A stretch of 64,000 nucleotides of DNA from JADJWR01 sp964509545 (lineage in GTDB: Bacteria; Pseudomonadota; Gammaproteobacteria; Burkholderiales; Burkholderiaceae_F): the NCBI GenBank assembly GCA_964509545.1, contig CAZDXQ010000004.1, positions 1 through 64,000 of the forward strand, read 5' to 3'. How positions within the stretch are numbered: the first letter of the stretch is position 1; each line of letters starts with the position of its first letter. The position numbers and the translations under genes were made by a program. This document shows positions 44,092-52,960 of this stretch, in pieces. The notes under the pieces were generated by a model. That model did no database searches and was not told the origin of the DNA. It saw nothing but the letters and a program-made list of their open reading frames with translations.

Positions 44092-46959
44092 ATGACAGCC
44101 ACGACCAACCGCCGGAGTTTCCTGAAGACCACCGCTGCGCTCGGCGGCGCGGCCGCGCTCGACGGCTCCGGTCTGTTCTCGCTGAAGCTGCTCGCTCCCG
44201 GCGAGGCGCAGGCGATGACCGCCCGCGCCGGCGCCTACCAGGTCCGCTACACCGCCGACGTCATGTGTCCGTCCGAGTGCGGCCTCGAGATGTGGGTGCA
44301 GGACGGCCAGGTGGCCAAGATCTACGGCAACAAGGCGGTGCCGTTCAACGACGGCGCCTGCTGCGCCAAGGGCGCCTGCGGCCAGCAGCTGATCTACTCG
44401 CCGTACCGGCTCAAGCACCCGCTGATCCGGGTCGGCAACCGCGGCGAGGGCAAGTTCCGCCGCGCCACCTGGGACGAGGCGATTGATCTGATCGCCCGCA
44501 AGCTGCGCGAGATCAAGGTCAAGTACGGCGCCGAGTCGGTGGTGATGGACTCCGGCGACGTCACCGACCGCGACCAGTACTGGCGCCTGTTCTTCGCCTA
44601 CGGCACGCCGAACTGCGTCGAGCACGGCTCGATCTGCGACACCCCGCGCCGGCACGGGCCGAAGCTGATGCTCAACGGCAAGCGCATCGAGCCGGACGTG
44701 ATGCGGCCGCAGCTCGTTCGCCAGCCCGACGGCTCGCTGAAGAAGGACTACACCTACCGCACCAAGCTGATCATCTACAACGGCTGGAACCCGTTCGTCG
44801 CCACCCGCATCGCCTACGAGAGCCGCGGCACGGTGGCGGCGCAGGTCGAGGCCGGCTGCAAGGTGGTGGTCATCGACCCGTCGCTGTCGAACACCGCGGC
44901 GCGCGCCGATCTGTGGCTGGCGCCGCGCGCCGGCACCGACGGCGACCTGTTCGGGGCGATGCTGCGCTTCATCCTCGAAAACGACGACCAGAACAACCCC
45001 GAGCGCAAGTACATCGACTGGAACTTCAGGAAGTATTCGGTCGGCTGGGAGGAATTCGACGCCGCCTTCCGCTCGTGGTGGACGAAGACCGATCCGATCA
45101 ACGGCCTCGCCTACTTCACGCTGGACTGGGCGGCCAACCGCACCGGCCTGGCGCGCGAGCAGATCCGCGACCTCGCGCACCAGTTCGGCATCACCAAGCC
45201 GGCGGCGCTGGTCTGGGGCATGCAGTCGCCGGGGCACCACTTCAACGGCTACTGCGCCTCGATCATCGGCACGGCGCTGAACGTCATCACCGGCAACTTC
45301 GACGCGCCGGGCGGCGCCATCGACACCGAGATCGTCAAGGCGTCCAAGGGCGGCTCGGCCACCGGGCGGCAGTTCACCGGCCGCAAGGTCAAGCGCATGG
45401 TCGGCGGCAAGGAGGTCGAAGGCACGGTGCAGAACCTGCACATGGACCTGTTCGGCTCCAAGTTCCCGGCGGCCTGGGACGACGTCGTCGCCGACTATCC
45501 CGACGTGATCGCCAAGGGTGTGGAGATCCGCTACGGGCCGTTCCGCGGCCACCGCTATCCGATGAAGGGCTACATCCTGCGCACCGGCAACTCGGTCTAC
45601 ACAGCGAGCGCGCCGTGGAAGTGGCAGGAGGCGCTGACCGCGCGCGACGCCAGCGGCAACTACAAGCTGGAGCTTTTCGTCTTCATCGACACGCTGAACC
45701 TGGAGAGCGCGCTGTACGCGGACGTGATCCTGCCCGAGGCGAGCTATGTCGAGCGGCAGAGCGTCAGCGACATCTATCCGTCGCACCCGCTGATCTACAA
45801 CCGCGACGCGGTGATCGCGCCGCTGCACGAGTGCCGCAAGCCGACCGAGATCATGAACGCGCTGGCGAAGCGGCTGGCCGAGCTCGGCGACCCCGACCTG
45901 AAGGGCGAGGACTTCTGGCTCAAGTACCGCACCGAGGAAGACTTCGTCAACGAGATGCTGGCGCCGGCGCCCGGACGGCCGAACGTCGGCACGCCGCTGC
46001 CTTACCCCAAGCTGCCCGAGGGCTACACGCTGATCGGCACGCCCGATTCGCTCGAGCGCGGCGAAGTGACGGTCGACGACAAGAACAAGCGCGTCACCGG
46101 CAAGCTGCTGACGGTCGAATGGCTGCGCGCCAACCACGGGGTGGCGATCTGGCCGATGAGCTGGTACCGCTACAAGAAGGTGGCCGCGGATGAGCCAAAC
46201 GGCGCCTTCCCGCCGACCTCGACGCGAAAGATCGAGTTCAAGTTCGACTGGACCGAGGACGGCAAGCGCTTCGGCGGCTACAGCTCGCACAACGCCAAGA
46301 TCGAGCAGGCGGGCGGGGAGGCGCCCGACGGCCTGAAGCGCGTCGGCTACGCCAAGTTCCCGTCGACGTTCTACTGGTTCGAGACGGTGTGGAATCCGTA
46401 CACCAATCCGGAGTACCGGCGCTACGCCGGCGAGTATCCGTTCCAGCTCATTACCGGCCGCATCCACCACGCGATGAGCGGCACGCAGATGATCCCCTGG
46501 CTCGGCGAGCAGAAGTGCGAGGGCCTGTGGCACCCGATGAACGAGCCGTTCGAGGCCGAGGTCCCGGATCCGCAACCGCTGGGCGGCACGCTGATGGCGG
46601 GCGCGAAGCGCCGGTTCGCGGCCAACACGTACTCGGTCGGCACCGTCTGGCTGAACACCGACGACGCGAAGAAAATGGGACTGAAGAACGGCGATCTGGT
46701 TGAACTGACCAATCCGCTGGGCAAGTCCACCCGCGGCAAGGCCTTCGCCTCGGGCGGCATGCGGCCCGGCGTGGTCAAGGTGGGCTTCGGCGCCGGCGGC
46801 CGCTTCTCGCCCGGCATGGGGCCGGCCTATCACTCACGCAATTACACGCCGTCGCACAACCAGCTGGTCGACCCCGGCGCGCTGAGCCCGATCATGGGCT
46901 TCCCGGCCTATGCCGACATGGTCGTCAAAGTGCGCCGCGTACAGGCAGGCAAGGCATGA
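44092..46959 (+). CDS. CISM-family molybdopterin oxidoreductase, substrate unassigned
   Basis: A 955-residue Mo-bisPGD enzyme with a Tat signal (NRRSFLKTTAALGG). The FS0 region reads TADVMCPSECGLEM (54-67) with a later GACCAKGACG: Cys59, Cys63 and Cys90/91 are present but the first ligand of the normal CX2-3C pattern is Ala55 or Asp56. The Mo ligand is probably Cys182 in HGSICDTPRRHG. C-terminal substrate-channel and cofactor regions are complete (QLITGRIHHAMSGTQM, GDLVELTNPLG). Candidates by family are polysulfide, sulfite, selenate or tetrathionate chemistry. It is neither ArrA nor ArxA by motif. Its TorD gene overlaps its end. Confidence 0.85.
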   Translation: MTATTNRRSFLKTTAALGGAAALDGSGLFSLKLLAPGEAQAMTARAGAYQVRYTADVMCPSECGLEMWVQDGQVAKIYGNKAVPFNDGACCAKGACGQQLIYSPYRLKHPLIRVGNRGEGKFRRATWDEAIDLIARKLREIKVKYGAESVVMDSGDVTDRDQYWRLFFAYGTPNCVEHGSICDTPRRHGPKLMLNGKRIEPDVMRPQLVRQPDGSLKKDYTYRTKLIIYNGWNPFVATRIAYESRGTVAAQVEAGCKVVVIDPSLSNTAARADLWLAPRAGTDGDLFGAMLRFILENDDQNNPERKYIDWNFRKYSVGWEEFDAAFRSWWTKTDPINGLAYFTLDWAANRTGLAREQIRDLAHQFGITKPAALVWGMQSPGHHFNGYCASIIGTALNVITGNFDAPGGAIDTEIVKASKGGSATGRQFTGRKVKRMVGGKEVEGTVQNLHMDLFGSKFPAAWDDVVADYPDVIAKGVEIRYGPFRGHRYPMKGYILRTGNSVYTASAPWKWQEALTARDASGNYKLELFVFIDTLNLESALYADVILPEASYVERQSVSDIYPSHPLIYNRDAVIAPLHECRKPTEIMNALAKRLAELGDPDLKGEDFWLKYRTEEDFVNEMLAPAPGRPNVGTPLPYPKLPEGYTLIGTPDSLERGEVTVDDKNKRVTGKLLTVEWLRANHGVAIWPMSWYRYKKVAADEPNGAFPPTSTRKIEFKFDWTEDGKRFGGYSSHNAKIEQAGGEAPDGLKRVGYAKFPSTFYWFETVWNPYTNPEYRRYAGEYPFQLITGRIHHAMSGTQMIPWLGEQKCEGLWHPMNEPFEAEVPDPQPLGGTLMAGAKRRFAANTYSVGTVWLNTDDAKKMGLKNGDLVELTNPLGKSTRGKAFASGGMRPGVVKVGFGAGGRFSPGMGPAYHSRNYTPSHNQLVDPGALSPIMGFPAYADMVVKVRRVQAGKA

Positions 46960-47609
46960 CCGCGCCGCTCGCGACCGATGTCGCCGCCGGTACGGCCCCC
47001 CAGCCGGCACTCGATGCGCAGGTTCTCCTGCTCGACCTGCTGCGGCGGCTGTTCCTGAATGGACCGAACCGCGGCATGGCCGACGCGCTGACGGCCACCG
47101 CCGCGGTCGACGACTGGCCGCCGCGTATCGCCGAGCCGCTGCAAACGATGCGCGCGGCGGTTGCCGCCCGCGGCGATGCCGCCGAGGCGCTGTTCGACCT
47201 CGAGGTCGAATTCACCCGGCTGACGATCGGCCCGCTGGAGATCCCGGCGATGCCGTACGCATCCTTCTACCTGTCGCCGGGCCGGACGCTGATGACCGCG
47301 GACACGCTCGACGTGCGGCGGCGCTATCTCGAAGCCGGCGTGGCGGTGCGCGACCTGGGCCGCACGCCCGACGATCACCTCGGCATCGAGCTGGAGTTCC
47401 TGCACTTCCTGACGCTGCAGGCGGCGCTGGCCGAGGCGCGCGGCGACGAGGCGACACGCGAACGGGCGCTGGCGCAGCGCGCGTCGTTCATCGCGGAGCA
47501 TGCCGCGCGCTGGATGCCGTCTTTCGCCGCCGCCTTCGCCGCGGCGACCGAGGAGCCAGCGCTGGCGGCGGTGGCGCTGCTGCTGCAGGCCGCGGTGACC
47601 TTGCGCTGA
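46956..47609 (+). CDS. TorD-like chaperone of the third molybdoenzyme
   Basis: A 217-residue helical TorD-family protein. FDLEVEFTRLTIGP and DLGRTPDDHLGIELEFLHFLTL are the family signatures, more divergent than in ArrD and ArxD. It overlaps the catalytic-subunit stop by four bases (ATGA). Likely dedicated to cofactor insertion and Tat proofreading of that subunit. Confidence 0.85.
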   Translation: MTAPLATDVAAGTAPQPALDAQVLLLDLLRRLFLNGPNRGMADALTATAAVDDWPPRIAEPLQTMRAAVAARGDAAEALFDLEVEFTRLTIGPLEIPAMPYASFYLSPGRTLMTADTLDVRRRYLEAGVAVRDLGRTPDDHLGIELEFLHFLTLQAALAEARGDEATRERALAQRASFIAEHAARWMPSFAAAFAAATEEPALAAVALLLQAAVTLR

Positions 47610-47806
47610 GCGGCCTGTCGCGAGCCGCCCGAGAATCGCTGCCGAATTGCGGCCGCCCGCGGAGCGCTGCCGCAGCCGCCGGCATTGGGACGACGCCGGC
47701 CGAACGGCCTCACCGCCGACGTGGCTCGGTCCGCCGGCCGTTGCGCTGCGGCTACGGGCTGGGCAAGGACGCCACTACGGGCGCCGTCGCTCGCCCTGCG
47801 GTCCCC

Positions 47807-48019
47807 TCAGCCGCAGCAGCCCCGCGCCGCCTGCATCGGCGGGCACTTGACGTCACCGTAGCTGCAGAAAACGCAGCAATCGCCGGCCTGCGGCCGCAGC
47901 AGCGCGTGGCAGGCGCTGCACTCGTAGAAGAACTGGCAGGCGTCGGTCGGCATCGACTCGAGCCGCGCCGCGCCGCAGTATGGGCAGGTGAGCGTGCTTT
48001 CCAGGACGGCAACCGTCAC
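47807..48019 (-). CDS. GDCC-motif cysteine-rich small protein (copy 2)
   Basis: A 70-residue paralogue of the protein at 3625-3837: CPYCG, SMPTDACQFFYECSACHALL, the signature AGDCCVFCSYGDVKCP, and a terminal GCCG. The GTG start overlaps the merP stop (GTGA), making it the third gene of a merT-merP operon. The pairing with a mercuric-ion transport module supports a metal-handling role. Cysteine codons are used at all positions. Confidence 0.8.
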   Translation of the reverse strand: MTVAVLESTLTCPYCGAARLESMPTDACQFFYECSACHALLRPQAGDCCVFCSYGDVKCPPMQAARGCCG

Positions 48020-48294
48020 GGCCGCACCTTCGCCGGATAGCCGGCTTCGGTCACCGCGCGGGCCAGCATCTCCGGCGTGTTCTTCGCCGGATCGAAGCTC
48101 ACCCGGGCGGTGGCGGTCTTCATCTCGGCCCTGGCCTCGACCACGCCCGGCTGGCGCTTGAGCACCTGCTGCACGGTGAGCGGACAGGTGGCGCAGGTCA
48201 TGTTCTGCACGTCGAGGATGACGGTGCGCGGCGGTTCCGCCGCGGCGACGGACAGGGCCGCTGCGGCGGCAATGCTAGCCAACAGGATCTTCAT
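48016..48294 (-). CDS. merP: MerP-like periplasmic heavy-metal-binding protein
   Basis: A 92-residue exported protein: signal peptide (LLASIAAAAALSVAAAE), then an HMA fold with the metal-binding motif MTCATCPLTVQQVLKR and the normal beta-alpha-beta-beta-alpha-beta pattern ending ARAVTEAGYPAKV. It should capture Hg(II) or a similar ion in the periplasm and pass it to MerT. It follows merT by 15 bases. No merA is present, so reduction of the ion is not encoded here. Confidence 0.9.
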   Translation of the reverse strand: MKILLASIAAAAALSVAAAEPPRTVILDVQNMTCATCPLTVQQVLKRQPGVVEARAEMKTATARVSFDPAKNTPEMLARAVTEAGYPAKVRP

Positions 48295-48309
48295 GGATGA
48301 CTCCCCAAT

Positions 48310-48693
48310 TCAGTACAGCAGGGGCGCGATCCACGGAAACAGGATCAGCGCCTTGATGAGCACGACCGTGCCCCAGAAGACGATGCGCTGCCGGCGCAGC
48401 ACCGCCGGCACCGCGCAGGCCTGCCCCGGCGCGCAGCGGCGCGGCGCGATGTACAGGCGGTGAAAGGCCCAGCCGACGGCGAGCAGCGCCGCGGCGAGAA
48501 ACAGCGGCTGCAGCGGCTCCAGCGCCTGCAGCCGCGCCACCCAGACGCCGCCGGCGCCGAGGGTGACCAGTAGCAGCGGCCCGGCGCAGCAGGCGCTGGC
48601 GCCGAAGGCGGCGAGCACGCCGCCGGCCAGCGCGCCACCGGTGCGCGGCGCGGCCTCGGTGGTATCCAGGGGAGTCATCGGTTCGGAAGCCAT
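48310..48693 (-). CDS. merT: MerT-like mercuric ion transport protein
   Basis: A 127-residue membrane protein with three hydrophobic segments. The vicinal Cys pair in FGASACCAGPLLLV lies in the first helix, and two more cysteines (RRCAPGQACAV) are in the loop between helices 2 and 3, as in MerT. First gene of the merT-merP-GDCC operon, transcribed from a MerR-type promoter divergent from merR. Confidence 0.9.
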   Translation of the reverse strand: MASEPMTPLDTTEAAPRTGGALAGGVLAAFGASACCAGPLLLVTLGAGGVWVARLQALEPLQPLFLAAALLAVGWAFHRLYIAPRRCAPGQACAVPAVLRRQRIVFWGTVVLIKALILFPWIAPLLY

Positions 48694-48701
48694 GGTCGTG
48701 A

Positions 48702-48732
48702 CGCTACACTCCGTAGCCCACTACAGAGTCAA
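48702..48732 (-). promoter_or_regulatory. MerR-type promoter/operator
   Basis: On the minus strand TTGACT (48727-48732), a 19-base spacer and a GTAGCG -10 region. An inverted repeat of arms CTCCGTAG and CTACAGAG (7 of 8 paired, 48709-48728) fills the spacer. The overlong 19-base spacer is the hallmark of MerR-activated promoters. Confidence 0.85.
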
Positions 48733-48778
48733 GCGGCGCCGCAACAGTGCGCTCGCGGCCCGCGTACGGACGCAAGGC

Positions 48779-49270
48779 ATGGCCGAAGAACCGACGCTGA
48801 CGGTCGGCGCGCTGGCGCAGGCCGCCGGCGTGCATCTGGAGACGATCCGCTACTACCAGCGCCTGGGCCTGGTGCCGCTGCCGGCGCGGCCGGCCGGCAG
48901 CGTGCGCCGCTACGACGGCCGCGCGGTGGCGCGGCTGCGCTTCATCCGGCGCGCGCAGCAGCTCGGCTTCTCGCTCGACGAGGTCGGGCAGCTTCTGGCG
49001 CTCGACGACGGCGGCCGGCAGTGCGGCGCCACGCGGCGGCTCGCCGAGGCGCGGCTGGCGGAGGTGGAGGCGAAGCTCGCGGCGCTGGCGCGGATGCGGC
49101 GCGAACTGAAGCGCCTGATCGCCGAGTGCAGCGGCGCAGCCCGCGCGCCCGCCTGCCCGATCATCGAGACGCTGAGCGATGCGCCCGCCGCCCGCAGCGA
49201 TCGCGGCGGCGGCCGGTCCGATCAGGCGCGGCGCGCCGCAGCGAAGCGCGATGCTCCGCCGCGCCGATGA
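48779..49270 (+). CDS. merR: MerR-family regulator with MerR-type cysteines
   Basis: A 163-residue MerR protein: helix-turn-helix TVGALAQAAGVHLETIRYYQ, RRYDGRAVARLRFIRRAQ, and a dimerisation helix. Three cysteines in the Hg(II) pattern are present: GGRQCGAT, IAECSGAA and APACPIIETL. A 30-residue basic tail extends past the usual end. It is divergent from merT and should activate the 19-base-spacer promoter on metal binding. Confidence 0.92.
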   Translation: MAEEPTLTVGALAQAAGVHLETIRYYQRLGLVPLPARPAGSVRRYDGRAVARLRFIRRAQQLGFSLDEVGQLLALDDGGRQCGATRRLAEARLAEVEAKLAALARMRRELKRLIAECSGAARAPACPIIETLSDAPAARSDRGGGRSDQARRAAAKRDAPPRR

Positions 49271-49346
49271 ACGTGGCCGACCGCCCAAAGCACGACTTCC
49301 CGGCGAGACCGCGCCGTTTCCGAAAGCGCAGCGCAGAGGTGCCCCG

Positions 49347-49937
49347 ATGAACCCCGACGCCACCGATGCCGAAACGAACCCCGGCGCCGCCGCGCTGCGC
49401 CTGCTCGCCTCGCGCCACTCGGTCGGCCCGAAGCATCTGGGGCCGCCGGCGCCGAGCGACGGGCAGCTGCATCGGGCCTTCGCCGCCGCGCTGCGCGCGC
49501 CCGACCACGGCAAGCTGATCCCGTTCCGCTTCGTCGTCGTCCGCGACGACGGCATCGAGCGGCTGGCGGCGCTGTTCGTCGACTACGGCCGCCGCTGCGG
49601 CAAGGGCGACGAGGAACTGGCGCTGGAGCGCACTCGCGCCGTTCAGGCGCCGGTGGTGATCGCCGTGGTCGCCCGCCTGAACCCGATGCACGAGGTTCCG
49701 GTGCACGAGCAGTGGATGGCCGTGGGCGGCGCCGTGACCAATGTGCTCAACGCCCTGCACTTCATGGGCTTCGGCGCCAAGATGCTGTCCGGGCGTCGCG
49801 CTACCGACCCGCAAATCGGCGCGGCGTTCTGCGGCGCTGGCGAGCAGTTGGTCGGCTGGATTTCGGTTGGCACGCCGAAGGCGGCGCCGCGGGCTCGCGG
49901 CATCGACGACACCATTCGGGTCTCGTCGCGCTTCTGA
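49347..49937 (+). CDS. Nitroreductase-family flavoprotein
   Basis: A 196-residue FMN-dependent protein of the nitroreductase fold: RLLASRHSVGPKHLGPPAPS at the start (FMN-phosphate Arg/Ser), PDHGKLIPFRFVVV, and VHEQWMAVGGAVTNVLNAL. Similar to YdjA-type proteins. It follows merR by 76 bases on the same strand. Physiological substrate unknown. Confidence 0.87.
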   Translation: MNPDATDAETNPGAAALRLLASRHSVGPKHLGPPAPSDGQLHRAFAAALRAPDHGKLIPFRFVVVRDDGIERLAALFVDYGRRCGKGDEELALERTRAVQAPVVIAVVARLNPMHEVPVHEQWMAVGGAVTNVLNALHFMGFGAKMLSGRRATDPQIGAAFCGAGEQLVGWISVGTPKAAPRARGIDDTIRVSSRF

Positions 49938-49938
49938 A

Positions 49939-50271
49939 TCAGGCCAGGTCGCCGCGCCATCGCCCGATCCGCCACGCACCTGCTGCAACGAGGATCAGCG
50001 CGCAGAACAGCCGGACCGCCAGCTGGCGCTCGAACGTCCGGCGCGCGTGAGCAGCGCCGGCCCACCGACCGGCAGGCGCCCGCTTCTGGCAGCCACACGC
50101 CCTGCCCTACGCCATAGCGCAGCAGTGCCGCGCCCCATCACACCGGTTCGCCGAGCGCGGCGCCGACGCCGGAAATGGCGCGATGGCCGCGGCCGGCAGG
50201 CCGGCGACAACGACGAGCCAGGTCCGCCGGATCGCGGTTCCGGCAGCTGTCGCAGAGACCTCGTCGTTCAT
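49939..50271 (-). pseudogene. Frameshifted remnant overlapping the metallo-hydrolase stop
   Basis: An ATG at 50271 overlaps the metallo-hydrolase stop (ATGA) and opens MNDEVSATAAGTAIRRTWLV, a plausible translationally coupled start with a membrane helix, but the frame stops at a TAG after about 55 residues. Other frames in the same stretch look protein-like, and the last one ends with a membrane helix LAVRLFCALILVAAGAWRIG before a stop at 49939. I read it as a decayed small membrane protein gene. Family not recognised. Confidence 0.4.
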
Positions 50272-51218
50272 TCGCGTTCCAGTTCCAGATACGTGCGGCT
50301 TGCGTTGCCGGGGTGCAACTCAGCGGCGTTGAGCAACCGCATGAACGGCCGCGCGTCGAAGCTGCGGATGGCGGCGCTGATGTCGGTGCCTTCGTCGACC
50401 GCCTTCTTCATGTGCGCGCGCAGCGCAAGCAGGTAGGCCTTGGTATCGCGCTGCGCGGTGGCGAGATCGGTCACGTCGCCGTGGCCTGGCACAACGATCT
50501 TCGGCTCGAGCATCTCGATCACGGCAAACGTCTGCAGCCAGCGCCTGGTGTTGCTGACCGGGATCACGCCGAGCAGGCGGTCGACATAGACCACGTCGCC
50601 ACTGAACAGGACGCCGCGGTCGGGTAGCCACACCATCATGTCGCCGGGCGTATGCGCACCGCCGCGATGCTTGAGCTCCAGCGTCACGCCGCCGAGCTCG
50701 AGCCGCACGTCATTGCCCTCGACCAGGCGCGTAGGCAGCGTCGGCACCGTCCCGTCGGCGCGTTCCTTCAGCGCCGCCTTCAGCCCCTGCAGTTGATCGC
50801 CGCCGCGCGCGTGCATGTCGGCGCGCGCGCTGGCGTGGGCGATGATCTCGGCGCCCTGCTCCTTGAAGTAGCCGTTGCCGAGCCAGCGGTGGTCCTGGCC
50901 GCCGGTATTGATGACCCACTTCACCGGCCGGTCGGTCACGCGCCGGATCGCCTCGTGAATCTGGCGCGCGGAACGATAGGTCGCACCGCTGTCGATCAGC
51001 ACGACACCCGCCGGCGTCACGACGAAACCGACGTTGGCGTTCAGGCCCTCGTTCTCGTAGGTCCGACCGCCCGTATCGCCGATGTGCGCGTAGATACCGG
51101 CAGCGACCGGCTGGAAACGCACCTCGACGGCAGGCGCTGCGATGTTCGCCGACGACAGTCCCGCCAGAACCACGCAGCGGACCGCTTCCCGCCACAGTCG
51201 CCCGCTTCGCATTCGCAT
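50268..51218 (-). CDS. Exported metallo-beta-lactamase-fold hydrolase (SoxH-like)
   Basis: A 316-residue secreted protein of the MBL fold. The signal peptide is at the N-terminus. VTPAGVVLIDSGATYRSARQ is the first strand region. Where most MBL enzymes have HxHxDH this protein has NTGGQDHRWLGNGYF, keeping only the DH; GGAHTPGDMMVWLPD, FSGDVVYVDRLLG and VVPGHGDV supply the later ligands. This variant resembles SoxH/quinoprotein-associated hydrolases. It may bind a single metal or none. ATG at 51218 or 51212. Confidence 0.82.
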   Translation of the reverse strand: MRMRSGRLWREAVRCVVLAGLSSANIAAPAVEVRFQPVAAGIYAHIGDTGGRTYENEGLNANVGFVVTPAGVVLIDSGATYRSARQIHEAIRRVTDRPVKWVINTGGQDHRWLGNGYFKEQGAEIIAHASARADMHARGGDQLQGLKAALKERADGTVPTLPTRLVEGNDVRLELGGVTLELKHRGGAHTPGDMMVWLPDRGVLFSGDVVYVDRLLGVIPVSNTRRWLQTFAVIEMLEPKIVVPGHGDVTDLATAQRDTKAYLLALRAHMKKAVDEGTDISAAIRSFDARPFMRLLNAAELHPGNASRTYLELERE

Positions 51219-51226
51219 CGCGTGCC

Positions 51227-52300
51227 TCAATGCGGCCGCAGCAGTGCGCCGTTCGCCACGCCACGCACGGTCCGCACGAGCGTCACCGTCCACAGCAATG
51301 CCAGCAGGGCCAGCGCCGCCGCGCCGACGGCGAGCAGCGGCGGCAGTGCCAGTTGCGTGCCCAGCCGCCAGCTCGCCGCGACGAACGCACCGAGCGGAAA
51401 GGTGAACGCCCACCACGACAGCGCGAAAGGCAACTCTCCGCGGCGCGCCGCGACCAGTGTCAGGATTACGGCCATCACCAGCCACCACAGGCCGAATCCC
51501 CACAGCAGCAGCGCGATGAGGTGCGCCGCGCCGGCGGCCCCCAGCGCCGGCATGGCGTCGACGAGGTTCAGGAGGCTGATCGGAATCACGCCCAGCGGAC
51601 CGAGGTTGATCCACGCGCTCGGCACCAGCGGCGCGCCGACCCGCCGGTGCGTCACATAGCGAACCATTGTCAGTGCCAGCAGCCCCACATACAGCAGGCT
51701 GCCCGCACCAAGCACGGCCCAGTTGAATACAAGCATCGCCGACTGCCAGGTCGGCGCCATCGAAGCCGCCAGCGCCACGCCGGCGAGAGGAATCACCACC
51801 AGGCCGACCGGCGGTATGAACATCGCCGGCGTGACGTGCTCGAGCGAGGTCGCTTCGCCCTGGAATACCAGGGTCAGGATCGCGAAGCTGAAGATGATTG
51901 TCAGCAGCGCCCCCATGATCCACAAGGCGAGCGCCAGTTCGCGCTGCGGCCCGAACACGAGGAACTGCAGCGCCAGCACGATCAACGCGATCGAAAACGT
52001 CGGATAGAAATGCGCCTGGACCGGGTGTTTGAGCGTCGAGATCGCGGCGGCCGGATACCGCAGCCAGCGCGCCAGCCACGGCACCGCGAGCACGACGAAC
52101 AGCACGGCGTTCAGCCAGTGCAGAACCACGGCGGCAACGTCGAGTGCCGGCGCGAAGCGGGCATAGAAATGCAGCGTCACCGCCAGCACGCCGGTGCCCA
52201 TCACGGCGGCAAACCACGCTGGCGGGAAGCCGCTCAGCCAATTGGCCGCACCGGCAGCCGTCGCTTTGGCCCGCACGGCCGCTTCAGTCGTTGACGCCAT
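51227..52300 (-). CDS. TehA/SLAC1-family transporter
   Basis: A 357-residue protein with ten hydrophobic segments. FPPAWFAAVMGTGVLAVTLH near residue 25 and the following helices match the TehA/SLAC1/Mae1 family (C4-dicarboxylate, tellurite-resistance, anion or sulfite export). AAGGAG lies eight bases before the ATG at 52300. It precedes the SoxH-like hydrolase by eight bases. Substrate unresolved; sulfite or another anion is likely given the neighbours. Confidence 0.87.
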   Translation of the reverse strand: MASTTEAAVRAKATAAGAANWLSGFPPAWFAAVMGTGVLAVTLHFYARFAPALDVAAVVLHWLNAVLFVVLAVPWLARWLRYPAAAISTLKHPVQAHFYPTFSIALIVLALQFLVFGPQRELALALWIMGALLTIIFSFAILTLVFQGEATSLEHVTPAMFIPPVGLVVIPLAGVALAASMAPTWQSAMLVFNWAVLGAGSLLYVGLLALTMVRYVTHRRVGAPLVPSAWINLGPLGVIPISLLNLVDAMPALGAAGAAHLIALLLWGFGLWWLVMAVILTLVAARRGELPFALSWWAFTFPLGAFVAASWRLGTQLALPPLLAVGAAALALLALLWTVTLVRTVRGVANGALLRPH

Positions 52301-52365
52301 TGCACACACTCCTTCTCACGCTCAGGTATCCGCCGTCGGCGCAGACCGGGCCCGACACACCGAAC

Positions 52366-52830
52366 CTAGCGGCGCCGCCGCCAGCCGGCCCAGACCGGCA
52401 CGCCTCTCGCATCGCGAAGCACGAGGTCGACGTCGCCCTTGCGAATCTCGGCCGCGATGACGATCGGCTTGCCGTCGATCATGACGCGCGAGCCGCGCAG
52501 TTCGACGTGGTCACCAGGCTCGAGTTTCAGGTCGAGTCGTTCGATGTACCAGAGCGGGCCGAGGTGAACGTCGATGGTCTCGCCGGCCGTCTTCAGAAAG
52601 AAGCGCACGCCAGGCAAGGTTCCAGGCGCCGGCACGAAGGTCTGAATGCTCTCGATCTCGCCGGCCGTGCTGAACGCCGACTCGGGGTTGTAGTGGCGTT
52701 GATAGGCTCCGCCCGGCCCCCAGCCACCGCTGCCCAGCCACTTGCCCCAAGGCTGGGCATACACGCGGGCAGCGACCGTCAGCAGGCCTGCGCAGGACGC
52801 CGCCACGATGAGGGCCCCACGTCGTTTCAT
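52366..52830 (-). CDS. Secreted protein of unknown function
   Basis: A 154-residue exported protein: signal peptide (ALIVAASCAGLLTVAARVYA), a Gly/Trp-rich linker (WGKWLGSGGWGPGG), then a beta-rich domain (GEIESIQTFVPAPG, VHLGPLWYIERLDLKLEPGD, VELRGSRVMIDGKPIVIAAE) that looks like an OB-type or soluble-binding fold. AGGAGG-like sequence before the start. Family not identified. It is the first gene before the TehA-like gene on the same strand. Confidence 0.7.
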   Translation of the reverse strand: MKRRGALIVAASCAGLLTVAARVYAQPWGKWLGSGGWGPGGAYQRHYNPESAFSTAGEIESIQTFVPAPGTLPGVRFFLKTAGETIDVHLGPLWYIERLDLKLEPGDHVELRGSRVMIDGKPIVIAAEIRKGDVDLVLRDARGVPVWAGWRRRR

Positions 52831-52960
52831 GGTTCCTCCTGGTTGGGTCAGGCGCGGCGCCAACGAATCGGGCGACTCCGATGCCGTGCCGAGGCGCGCC
52901 GGGAACACGCGCTGCCGCCAACGACCGGCGATGAGGCGAACCGCTCATTGCCGGCAGCCC

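Noticed and set aside
44260..44290. Frameshift or decay as the reason for the missing FS0 Cys
   Set aside because: The reading frame is continuous from the Tat signal to the C-terminus with good family sequence on both sides of the site.
43444..46833. A 1129-residue minus-strand frame opposite the third molybdoenzyme
   Set aside because: Antisense shadow of a confirmed coding gene, same composition artefact.
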